Source: Verrucomicrobiota bacterium (GTDB lineage Bacteria > Verrucomicrobiota > Verrucomicrobiia > Limisphaerales > JACRJY01). From it: a DNA stretch of 64,000 nucleotides. Position numbers and translations under genes: made by a program. The stretch lies in the NCBI GenBank assembly GCA_016235585.1, contig JACRJY010000178.1, positions 1-64,000 of the forward strand, given 5' to 3'. The notes beneath the pieces were generated by a model. It worked only from the letters and a program-made list of their open reading frames with translations, searched no databases and was not told the DNA's origin. Positions 26,148-33,526 of the stretch are shown one piece after another (the first letter of the stretch is position 1; each line of letters starts with the position of its first letter).

Positions 26148-29100
26148 ATGAGTGACAGCCTCATCCTGCGCGAGGAATCTCCCGCCTACGACGCGGGCGG
26201 CGCGCCCGCACCGCTTGCCGATTACTTGCGCAAGCTGGAGCGCACTCTCCGACGCGGGGACGCCACCGAACACACGCACCGGCCCGCGTTGAAAGAACTG
26301 CTGGAGTCGCTGGATTCCCGCATCGTTGCCGTCAATGAACCCAAGCGTTCCGCCTGTGGCGCGCCGGATTTCGCCATCTCCCGCACGGCTGATGAGCTCT
26401 CGCTGGGTTTCATCGAAGCCAAGGACATTGGAGTTTCTCTCGACGAGGCGGCGAAGTCCGAACAGCTCAAACGCTATCGAGGCGCATTCTCCAATTTGCT
26501 GCTCACGGACTATCTCGAGTTCCGCTGGTTCGTGAACGGCGACGAGCGCGACCGCGTCCGCCTTGGCGAAGTTCGCGCCGGGAAAATTGTCCCGGCCGCC
26601 GCCGGCCTCGCCAAAGCCGCCAAGCTGCTCACGGAATTTCTCGACCGCGAACCCATCCGCCTCGACAGCGCCGAGGAACTCGCCCGCCGCCTCGCGCGGC
26701 TGACGCATCTTATCCGCGATGCCATCGTGGTCGCGTTCCAGACTGGCAACGCCTCCGAATTGCTCACGGGCTGGCGCACCGTCTTCACCGAGACGCTCCT
26801 GCCCGAACTCGCCGACGACGCGAAGGTGCCCGACTTCGCGGATATGTTCGCGCAGACGCTCGCCTACGGCCTGTTCTCCGCCCGCGCCATGAGCGGCACA
26901 AGCGCGAAGTTCACCCTCGCCGAGGCTGCCAAGCTCATCCCGCGCACCAATCCTTTTCTCCGCGACTTCTTCGACAACATCACCGGGCCGAAGCTCGACG
27001 ACGAGGCGTTTGCCGGTTACGTGCAGGATCTCGTCACGCTGCTCGAATGCGCGGACATGGCGACGATTCTGGAGGATTTCGGGCGTGGCATCGGCGCGGG
27101 GCGGCGGCGCGATCCCGTCGTGCATTTCTACGAGACCTTCCTCGCGGCCTACGACCCCAAGCTGCGCGAACTGCGTGGCGTCTATTACACCCCGGAGCCG
27201 GTCGTCTCCTACATCGTCGAGAGCATTGACTGGCTGCTGCGCGAGAAGTTCGGGCTGAAGGACGGCCTCGCCGACAAATCCAAAATCGCCTTCACTCGTG
27301 AAGAGAAGGGCAAGACCATTGATGACGAAACGCACCGCGTCCTCATCCTCGACCCCGCCACCGGCACCGGCACGTTTCTCTTCGAGGTCATCGAAACCAT
27401 CCGCGAACAGTTCGAGAAGAACCACAAGGCCGGGCAATGGCCCAGCTACGTGCATGAGCATCTGCTGCCGCGCCTCTTCGGGTTCGAGCTGCTCATGGCC
27501 CCGTATGCCGTGGCGCATTTCAAGATTGGCCTCGAATTGAGCGGGCGGCATCTGCCCGAACTTTTTCGCGCAAAGTGGGCCTACAAGTTCACCGAGAAGG
27601 AGCGCCTCAACATTTTCCTGACGAACACGCTTGAAGACATCGAACACGTCGCGCAGGTCGCCGGGCCGCTCGCCGCGTTGAGCCGGGAGGCCAACGAAGC
27701 GGTCGCCATCAAACGCCACCGCCCCGTGCTGGTCGTCCTCGGCAATCCGCCTTATGCCAACTTTGGCCGGCAGAACCGCAACGATTACATCCTCAACCTG
27801 CTCGCCGACTACAAGCGCGGCCTCAACGAGAAGAAAATCAACCTCGACGACGACTTCATCAAGTTCCTCCGCTGGGCGCATGAGCGCGTCGCCCGCACCG
27901 GGCAGGGCGTCGTCGGCTACATCACCAACAATGTTTATCTCGACGGCCTCACGCACCGCCGGATGCGCGAGAGCCTGCTGGAGAGCTTCGACGAGATTTA
28001 CATCCTCAACCTCCACGGCTCCTCCAAGAAGCAGGAGACCGCGCCCGACGGCTCCAAGGACGACAACGTCTTCGACATCACCGTGGGCGTGGCCATCGCG
28101 CTCTTCGTGAAACTGCCGCCGGGCAGCAAGGGCGCGAAGAAGGGCAAACACGCCACCGTCCATCACGCCGACCTGTGGGGTTTGCGGAAAACGAAATACG
28201 ACTGGCTCGGCAGGAACAACGCGACCTCGACGACGTGGACGAGCTTCGCGCCGGATAAACCGGAATACCGCTTCGTGCCGCGCAACGCGGAGCACGAGGA
28301 GGAGTGGAACAAGGGGTGGGGATTGCGTGACATCTTCCCGGTCAGCAACAACGGCCTGAAAACCGACCGTGACAAATTGTTCTTCGACTTCGACAGGCAG
28401 GTGCTGGAGCGTCGCATGACCACGTTCTTCGCAAGAGATTTGCCGTTAGACTTTGCCGAGACCTTCAACATCAAGGATTCAAGCAGCTACGACATCGAAA
28501 CTCGGCGCAGAGAATGCAAATGGAACGCCAAGGCGATTCGCCGTTGCCTCTACCGGCCTTTTGATTTCCGCTGGCTCTACTACGACATCGGCCTGACCAG
28601 CCGCCCGGCGGAAACAGTGATGAGGCATTTGCTCGCGGATGAAAACCTGGCGCTTTGCGCCCTTCGTCAATCCCGCCGCAGCGAGGAAGGCGCTTTCTTG
28701 GCAACCAACGCCTTGGTCAATAAGGACGTGGTGTCGCTGTTCGACATCGGCACCGTCTTCCCGCTCTACCTCTACGCCAACGGCGACCTGCCCGACGGTG
28801 ATTTGTTCGAGCACGCCAACGGACGCCGCCCGAACTTGAGCAAGGAGTTCGTCGCTGACTTGGAAACGCAGTTGGGCCTCACCTTCGTCCCCGATGGTCG
28901 CGGTAACCTGAAGAAGACATTCGGCCCGGAGGACGTCTTCCATTACGTCTACGCCATCTTCTACGCTCCAAGCTACCGCGAGCGTTACGCCGAATTCCTC
29001 AAGCTTGATTTCGCACGCGTGCCCGTTACCAGCGAGGCCAACCTCTTTCGGAGGCTGTGTGCTTGCGGCCAAAAACTCGTCGCTTCGCATACGATGCGGG

Positions 29101-29504
29101 CGGGCGACGCCACCGAAATCTCCTTCGATGTGCCGGGCGACAACATGGTCGAGCAGGTTGTGTATGTGCCGCCTATTTCGCAGGCGGTGGATGGCCACCG
29201 GCTCAGCCAGCGCAAACAGAAGCTTGCCGCACGCCGCGCGGACGGCTTGAAGCCGGGCCGTAGGGGCCGCGTTTACATCAATGCCAGTCAATTTTTTGAG
29301 GGAATCACGCCACCAGTCTGGCAGTTCCGCATCGGCGGCTACCAGGTCTGCGAGAAGTGGCTCAAGGACCGCCGAGGCCGCGCGCTCGAACACGACGACC
29401 TCGAACATTACCAGCACACCGTCAGCGCCCTCGCCGAGACGCGCCACCTCATGGCGCAAGTGGACTCCCTCATCGCCGACCACGGCGGCTGGCCGCTGGC
29501 GTAG
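26148..29504 (+). CDS. Single-polypeptide restriction-modification enzyme (type ISP-like/IIG)
   Basis: 1118 residues. N-terminal PD-(D/E)xK nuclease: Asp74 in GAPDFAI and Glu90-Ala-Lys92 in FIEAKD. The N6-adenine methyltransferase core has motif I DPATGTGTF at 402-410 and motif IV NPPY at 533-536. The C-terminal third looks like target-recognition plus the type ISP C-terminal region (AIFYAPSYRERYAEFLKLDF). No helicase motifs lie between nuclease and methylase, so it differs from LlaGI-type ISP enzymes of about 1500 residues and is closer to type IIG in layout. Expected to cut and methylate DNA with one specificity; recognition site not predictable. No separate R, M or S gene is adjacent. Confidence 0.88.
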   Translation: MSDSLILREESPAYDAGGAPAPLADYLRKLERTLRRGDATEHTHRPALKELLESLDSRIVAVNEPKRSACGAPDFAISRTADELSLGFIEAKDIGVSLDEAAKSEQLKRYRGAFSNLLLTDYLEFRWFVNGDERDRVRLGEVRAGKIVPAAAGLAKAAKLLTEFLDREPIRLDSAEELARRLARLTHLIRDAIVVAFQTGNASELLTGWRTVFTETLLPELADDAKVPDFADMFAQTLAYGLFSARAMSGTSAKFTLAEAAKLIPRTNPFLRDFFDNITGPKLDDEAFAGYVQDLVTLLECADMATILEDFGRGIGAGRRRDPVVHFYETFLAAYDPKLRELRGVYYTPEPVVSYIVESIDWLLREKFGLKDGLADKSKIAFTREEKGKTIDDETHRVLILDPATGTGTFLFEVIETIREQFEKNHKAGQWPSYVHEHLLPRLFGFELLMAPYAVAHFKIGLELSGRHLPELFRAKWAYKFTEKERLNIFLTNTLEDIEHVAQVAGPLAALSREANEAVAIKRHRPVLVVLGNPPYANFGRQNRNDYILNLLADYKRGLNEKKINLDDDFIKFLRWAHERVARTGQGVVGYITNNVYLDGLTHRRMRESLLESFDEIYILNLHGSSKKQETAPDGSKDDNVFDITVGVAIALFVKLPPGSKGAKKGKHATVHHADLWGLRKTKYDWLGRNNATSTTWTSFAPDKPEYRFVPRNAEHEEEWNKGWGLRDIFPVSNNGLKTDRDKLFFDFDRQVLERRMTTFFARDLPLDFAETFNIKDSSSYDIETRRRECKWNAKAIRRCLYRPFDFRWLYYDIGLTSRPAETVMRHLLADENLALCALRQSRRSEEGAFLATNALVNKDVVSLFDIGTVFPLYLYANGDLPDGDLFEHANGRRPNLSKEFVADLETQLGLTFVPDGRGNLKKTFGPEDVFHYVYAIFYAPSYRERYAEFLKLDFARVPVTSEANLFRRLCACGQKLVASHTMRAGDATEISFDVPGDNMVEQVVYVPPISQAVDGHRLSQRKQKLAARRADGLKPGRRGRVYINASQFFEGITPPVWQFRIGGYQVCEKWLKDRRGRALEHDDLEHYQHTVSALAETRHLMAQVDSLIADHGGWPLA

Positions 29505-29585
29505 GCTGGCCACGCTGCGGCTGTCGCGGGCGCGGGCGGCTTAATTTCTTCGTGCAAAACCGGCCTTTGCGTGTAGCGTGACGCC

Positions 29586-29852
29586 ATGAGCGTGGAACAA
29601 CTCGAATCCCAAGTGCTGGCGCTGCCGGTGGCGGAGCGGCGCGCGTTCACCCGCTGGCTCGACGAGCACCGCGACGAAATCGAGCAGCCCTCCGAGCTGG
29701 CCCGCGCGCAGGAAAGCGAAGTCCGCCAGCGCCTCGCCGAAATGGAGGCCGACCCCGGCTTGCGGGCGCCCTTCACCGGGGCGGACGCCGAGAAAATGTT
29801 CCGCGAATTCGCCGATGCTCGCGCTCGAAAAACATCCCCTGGTCAACGCTGA
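29586..29852 (+). CDS. Putative antitoxin of a RelE/ParE-type module
   Basis: 88 residues, charged and mostly helical. The start resembles addiction-module antitoxins (MSVEQLESQVLALPVAERRA). It overlaps the toxin gene behind it by 38 bases, a strong sign of a two-gene toxin-antitoxin unit. No DNA-binding domain is obvious. The call rests on size, context and N-terminal style. Confidence 0.7.
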   Translation: MSVEQLESQVLALPVAERRAFTRWLDEHRDEIEQPSELARAQESEVRQRLAEMEADPGLRAPFTGADAEKMFREFADARARKTSPGQR

Positions 29853-30126
29853 CCTGCGGGAAGCCTTCGACTGGTATGAGGATCAGCGCGCTGGCCTGGG
29901 CGGGGAATTCAAGGACGATTTCCTGACCCACCTCCGCCAGCTCCCGCGCGACGCGCCACTTTACGCCGTCCGGTTCGCTGACGTGCGCCGCTTGAATCTC
30001 GACCGCTTTCCTTACGGCCTGTTCTACGTCATCCGTCCGCCGGAAATCTGGCTGCTGGCGGTCCTGCACGCCAGCCGCGACAGCGAAACCGTCCTCGCCG
30101 CACGGAGGCAGTGTTTCCATGGCTAA
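29815..30126 (+). CDS. RelE/ParE-family toxin
   Basis: 103 residues. RelE/ParE fold pattern: N-terminal helices (NADLREAFDWYEDQRAGLGG), FKDDFLTHLRQLPRDAPLY, then RRLNLDRFPYGLFYVIRPP and a final strand LLAVLHASRD. Whether it is an mRNA interferase or gyrase poison cannot be told. ATG at 29815 lies inside the antitoxin gene. A very short frame of 23 codons begins at its stop (30118-30189) but is not credible. Confidence 0.8.
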   Translation: MLALEKHPLVNADLREAFDWYEDQRAGLGGEFKDDFLTHLRQLPRDAPLYAVRFADVRRLNLDRFPYGLFYVIRPPEIWLLAVLHASRDSETVLAARRQCFHG

Positions 30127-30201
30127 AATCCTCCACCAAGGCGCGCGCGATCCCCGCTGGCTGCACGAGCGACGTGGGCAGCTCGGTTAAATCCGCCCGC
30201 G

Positions 30202-31122
30202 ATGCACGCCCTCGTCGAAGACTTCCTGTTTTACCTCCGCCACGAGCGCGGGCAGGCGGAGCTGACGCAGCAGACTTACGCCGGGCTGCTCAACCGCTTC
30301 GTCGCGTGGGCGGAAAAACAGAAACTGCAAAGCTGGCGCGACGTGACGCTCGCGCATCTCACGGCCTTCCTCCAGCACGAGCGCGAGCGGCGGCCGGAGA
30401 ACGCGCCGGAGGATTCGCCGCGCAAGCTGAGTTCCGAGCGGATTTACCTGCAAATCGCCGCGCTACGCGCCTTCTACCGTTTCGCCGAGACGGAGAAGCA
30501 CCTGCCCGCGAACGTCGCGGAAAACCTCTCGCTGCCGCGCCGCTGGAAGCGCCTGCCCAAGGCACTGTCCGACGCGGAAATCACGCAGTTGCTCAAGCCG
30601 CTGGCGATGGAGACGCCCGAAGCGCTGCGCGACCAGGCCATCCTCGAACTCGCCTACGCCTCCGGCCTGCGGCTCGCGGAGCTGCGGAACCTGCGCATCG
30701 AGCAGCTTCATCTCGAAGCCGGGTTCATCAACGTCATCGGCAAGGGCAACAAGGAGCGCGTCGTGCCGGTGGGCAAAACCGCCCGGGCGGAAATCATGCG
30801 TTACCTCGAAGCGGGGCGTCCCAAACTCGTGACGCCGAAGTCACCGGGAAATGTCTTCCTCACCCGGCGCGGCACGCCATTCGCGCACTCGACGATGTGG
30901 CTGCACATCAAGCGGCGCGTGAAGCTCGCGGGCATCGGGCGCAACATCACGCCGCACATGATGCGGCACAGCTTCGCGACGCACCTGCTGGAGCATGGCG
31001 CGGATTTGCGCGTTATCCAGGAACTGCTCGGCCACGCGAGCATCAGCACGACGGAGGTCTACACGCACGTCGAAGGCAAGCGGCTGCAAGAAATTCACCG
31101 GAAGTTTCACCCGCGCAGCTAG
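30202..31122 (+). CDS. xerD: Tyrosine recombinase XerC/XerD
   Basis: 306 residues, the normal length of XerC/D. N-terminal SAM-like core-binding domain (residues 1-100), then the catalytic domain with all active-site residues: Arg157 in ASGLRLAELRNL, Lys181 in GKGNKERVVP, His252 and Arg255 in HMMRHSFATHLL, His278 in LLGHASISTTE and nucleophile Tyr287 in VYTHV. The complete set and family-typical blocks indicate the chromosome dimer-resolution recombinase more than a phage integrase; XerC and XerD cannot be separated from sequence alone. No dif site was recognised in the window. Confidence 0.88.
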   Translation: MHALVEDFLFYLRHERGQAELTQQTYAGLLNRFVAWAEKQKLQSWRDVTLAHLTAFLQHERERRPENAPEDSPRKLSSERIYLQIAALRAFYRFAETEKHLPANVAENLSLPRRWKRLPKALSDAEITQLLKPLAMETPEALRDQAILELAYASGLRLAELRNLRIEQLHLEAGFINVIGKGNKERVVPVGKTARAEIMRYLEAGRPKLVTPKSPGNVFLTRRGTPFAHSTMWLHIKRRVKLAGIGRNITPHMMRHSFATHLLEHGADLRVIQELLGHASISTTEVYTHVEGKRLQEIHRKFHPRS

Positions 31123-31221
31123 AATTTGGGACTCGCGCCGCGGGGCGCCAAAAACCGCGCTTGCGATTTTGCCGTTCGTGCCTAAAGTGCCTCCCCCGCT
31201 GGCGCAGGCTGGCGGGCATTT

Positions 31222-32427
31222 ATGAGCCACCACGGCTTTCATTATTTCGACAACAACGCCACGACGCGCGTCGCCCCCGAGGTGCTCGACGCGATGCTGC
31301 CTTTTTTCGAGAAGGACTGGGGCAACCCGTCGAGCGCCTACACCTTCGGCAACCACCTCGCCAAACATATCGAGGCGGCGCGCGAAAAGGTCGCGGCCTT
31401 GTTGCACGCCGACCCGCGCGAAATCATCTTCACCAGTTGCGGCACCGAGAGCAACAACACGGCGATTCACGCCGCGCTCGTCACGCAGCCCGGCAAGCGT
31501 CACGTCGTCACCACGGCGGTCGAGCATTCGGCGAACATCAAGTTCGGCAAGCATCTCCAGAAGATGGGCTGCGAGGTGACGTTCCTGCCGGTCGAGTCGG
31601 ACGGCTCGATTGACATCCACCTCGTCGAGAAATCCATCCGCAAGGACACCGCCATCGTCTCCGCCATGTGGGCGAACAACGAGACGGGCGTGCTCTTTCC
31701 TATCGAGGAGATCGCGGCCATCTGCCAGGCGCACGGCGCGCTGTTCCACACCGACGCCGTGCAGGTGCCGGGCAAGCTCAAGATGAACGTCCGCGACCTG
31801 GGCGCGAATTTCCTTTCGCTCTCCGCGCACAAATTTCATGCGCCGAAAGGCATCGGGCTGCTCTACGTGAAGAAGCACACAAAATTTTCGCCCTACATCT
31901 TCGGCGGCGGACAGGAGCGCGGCCAGCGCGGCGGCACGGAGAACGTTCCCTACATCATCGCCTTTGGCCGTGCGGCGGAACTGGCGATGGCTTCGCTCCA
32001 CGACGAAAACACCCGCGTCCGCGCGCTGCGGGACAAGCTGGAAAAGGGAATTCTCACTTCCATTCCCCACGCCACGCGCAACGGCAGCAAGGAATCCCGC
32101 CTGCCGAACACGAGCAACATCGCCTTCGACCACGTCGAGGCCGAGGCGCTGCTCCTGATGCTCGACCAGATTGGCGTCTGCGCCTCCAGCGGCTCGGCGT
32201 GCACCACCGGCTCGCTCGAACCTTCGCACGTCCTCACCGCCATGGGCGTCAGCCCGGCGCGCGCGCGCGGCAGCATCCGCTTCAGTCTTGGCCTCTACAA
32301 CACCGAGGCCGACGTGGATTATCTGCTGAAACACCTGCCGCCGATCATCGCCAAGCTGCGCGCGACGCCGGGGAGTTCATCGAAAACTGGCAAGGCCGTC
32401 CGCGAAGCGGCTGCCACCGCCGCCTGA
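31222..32427 (+). CDS. Cysteine desulfurase, NifS/IscS family
   Basis: 401 residues. PLP enzyme that takes sulfur from cysteine for Fe-S clusters and thio-cofactors. FDNNATTRVAPEVLDAM opens the protein; the PLP lysine is in SLSAHKFHAPKGIG (about residue 205); active-site loop cysteine is in CASSGSACTTGSLEPSHVL. The RGGTENVPYIIAFGRA block is intact. The group I/NifS layout is complete with a short charged tail. No iscU or iscR is adjacent, so the exact role is unassigned. The gene is followed at once by a family C palindrome. Confidence 0.92.
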   Translation: MSHHGFHYFDNNATTRVAPEVLDAMLPFFEKDWGNPSSAYTFGNHLAKHIEAAREKVAALLHADPREIIFTSCGTESNNTAIHAALVTQPGKRHVVTTAVEHSANIKFGKHLQKMGCEVTFLPVESDGSIDIHLVEKSIRKDTAIVSAMWANNETGVLFPIEEIAAICQAHGALFHTDAVQVPGKLKMNVRDLGANFLSLSAHKFHAPKGIGLLYVKKHTKFSPYIFGGGQERGQRGGTENVPYIIAFGRAAELAMASLHDENTRVRALRDKLEKGILTSIPHATRNGSKESRLPNTSNIAFDHVEAEALLLMLDQIGVCASSGSACTTGSLEPSHVLTAMGVSPARARGSIRFSLGLYNTEADVDYLLKHLPPIIAKLRATPGSSSKTGKAVREAAATAA

Positions 32428-32431
32428 TATT

Positions 32432-32510
32432 TTTTAGCCACGGATGAAACACGGATGAACACAGAATTTTTTCTATCCGTGTTCTATCTGTGTTTCATCC
32501 GTGGCTAAAA
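32432..32510. repeat. Palindromic repeat, family C copy 1
   Basis: 79 bp inverted repeat, left arm ttttagccacggatgaaac and right arm gtttcatccgtggctaaaa. Copies at 49826 and 57318 share both ends. It lies between convergent cysteine desulfurase and GNAT genes, and the last codons and stop of the GNAT gene are inside it. Confidence 0.9.
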
Positions 32511-32997
32511 TCAGCTTCTCCAGATAAACCACATCCAGCCAGCGGTCGAACTTGAAGCCCACTTGTTTGAAGTGGCCGACCTTCTCAAAGCCAAACGCCG
32601 CGTGCAGCCGTAGGCTCGCCTCGTTTGCCGCGTCAATCGCCGCGATGATGGCGTGCAGCCCGCGCTTTTTTGCCGCTTCGATTAACGGCGGCATCAGAAG
32701 TTTCCCGATGCCGCGCCCGCGCAGCGCCGCCGCCACATACACCGAGTTCTCCGCCGTGAACCGGTAGCCCATGCGGTCGTGATAGCGGTTGAGCGCGCTC
32801 CAGCCCGCGACGCGCCCGCCGTCGTCCACCGCCACGAAGACCGCGTAGTCGTGCTTTTGATGATCCTCAAACCACGCGACACGCTGCTCCAGCGTGCGCG
32901 GTTCGTAATCGTAGCTCGCGGTGGTGTTCAGCACCGCGTCATTGTAAATCTCCAGAATGCCGGGCAGGTCGGCGGGCGTGGCGGGACGGATGGTCAT
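32473..32997 (-). CDS. GNAT acetyltransferase, phosphinothricin-acetyltransferase-like
   Basis: 174 residues. MTIRPATPADLPGILEIYND starts the GNAT fold; the acetyl-CoA loop is ALRGRGIGKLLMPPLIEAAK at about 93-112, and NEASLRLHAAFGFEKVGHF is typical of the PAT/Bar subgroup that acetylates phosphinothricin or related amines. ATG at 32997 opens directly on the conserved N terminus. The last ten residues (ATDETQIEHG) are encoded by the palindromic repeat, so the original C terminus has been replaced or extended. Confidence 0.87.
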   Translation of the reverse strand: MTIRPATPADLPGILEIYNDAVLNTTASYDYEPRTLEQRVAWFEDHQKHDYAVFVAVDDGGRVAGWSALNRYHDRMGYRFTAENSVYVAAALRGRGIGKLLMPPLIEAAKKRGLHAIIAAIDAANEASLRLHAAFGFEKVGHFKQVGFKFDRWLDVVYLEKLILATDETQIEHG

Positions 32998-33025
32998 GCG
33001 GAAAATCAGTGTGATGGAAGCTTGC

Positions 33026-33289
33026 TCACGTTCGCTTGTAAATTTCCCGCCGGTTGCCAACGTAATGGAGATAAATGCGGCCCTGCTTCACGTCGAATTC
33101 GTAAAGCACTCGGTAATCGCCGACGCGCAGCTTGAATTCCGGGCGGCCTTGCAGGCGTTGGTGCGGGAAAGTTTCCAAGCGCGCGCCCATTTCATCCACT
33201 TTCTTTTCCACGGCGGCGCGAACCGATGGCGGCAGGATGTCAAACGAGCGGGAAAAAGTCGGCGACCAGATTTGGAGCGCGGCGGCCAC
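33026..33289 (-). CDS. RelE/ParE-family toxin
   Basis: 87 residues with the compact RelE fold. The pattern EKKVDEMGARLETFPHQRLQ, then FKLRVGDYRVLYEFDVKQGR and IYLHYVGNRREIY is the classical RelE/mRNA-interferase style (RVGDYRVLYE is diagnostic). The antitoxin gene ends three bases upstream. Orientation is opposite to the first toxin-antitoxin pair 3 kb away. Confidence 0.88.
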   Translation of the reverse strand: MAAALQIWSPTFSRSFDILPPSVRAAVEKKVDEMGARLETFPHQRLQGRPEFKLRVGDYRVLYEFDVKQGRIYLHYVGNRREIYKRT

Positions 33290-33292
33290 GGC

Positions 33293-33481
33293 TCACTGCG
33301 GCTGGCGCGTGGCGTAGTGGCCGGCGGCGATTTCGCGGCGCGATTCGTCGAGTTTGGCCTTCACCTCGTCGGTCAGCTCAAGCTGCTCTTCGAGAAAGTC
33401 ATCAATCCACGCCCGGATTTCCTCGATCTCGGCGCGGGACAACCGGGGAATGGCTGCTTCAATTTCTTGAACCGTGCTCAT
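33293..33481 (-). CDS. Antitoxin of the second RelE module
   Basis: 62 residues. MSTVQEIEAAIPRLSRAEIE opens a small helical antitoxin, followed by IRAWIDDFLEEQLELTDEVK and a short tail. Such proteins commonly precede RelE toxins. It is only three bases from the toxin start, so the genes are co-translated. Its upstream region at 33482-33526 is short and should hold the promoter of the module. Confidence 0.8.
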   Translation of the reverse strand: MSTVQEIEAAIPRLSRAEIEEIRAWIDDFLEEQLELTDEVKAKLDESRREIAAGHYATRQPQ

Positions 33482-33526
33482 GTCGGCAATCTAACTGGGA
33501 GCTTCGGTAGAAACAAGCCTTGTTGG

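Noticed and set aside
26052-28295. 747-codon open frame on the minus strand
   Set aside because: Antisense to the restriction-modification gene; its translation is Arg/Ala/Gly/Glu-rich shadow text and shows no family.
30118-30189. 23-codon frame starting over the stop of the first RelE-type toxin
   Set aside because: Too short, no ribosome site of note and no similarity to a known peptide; mentioned only because its ATG overlaps the stop.
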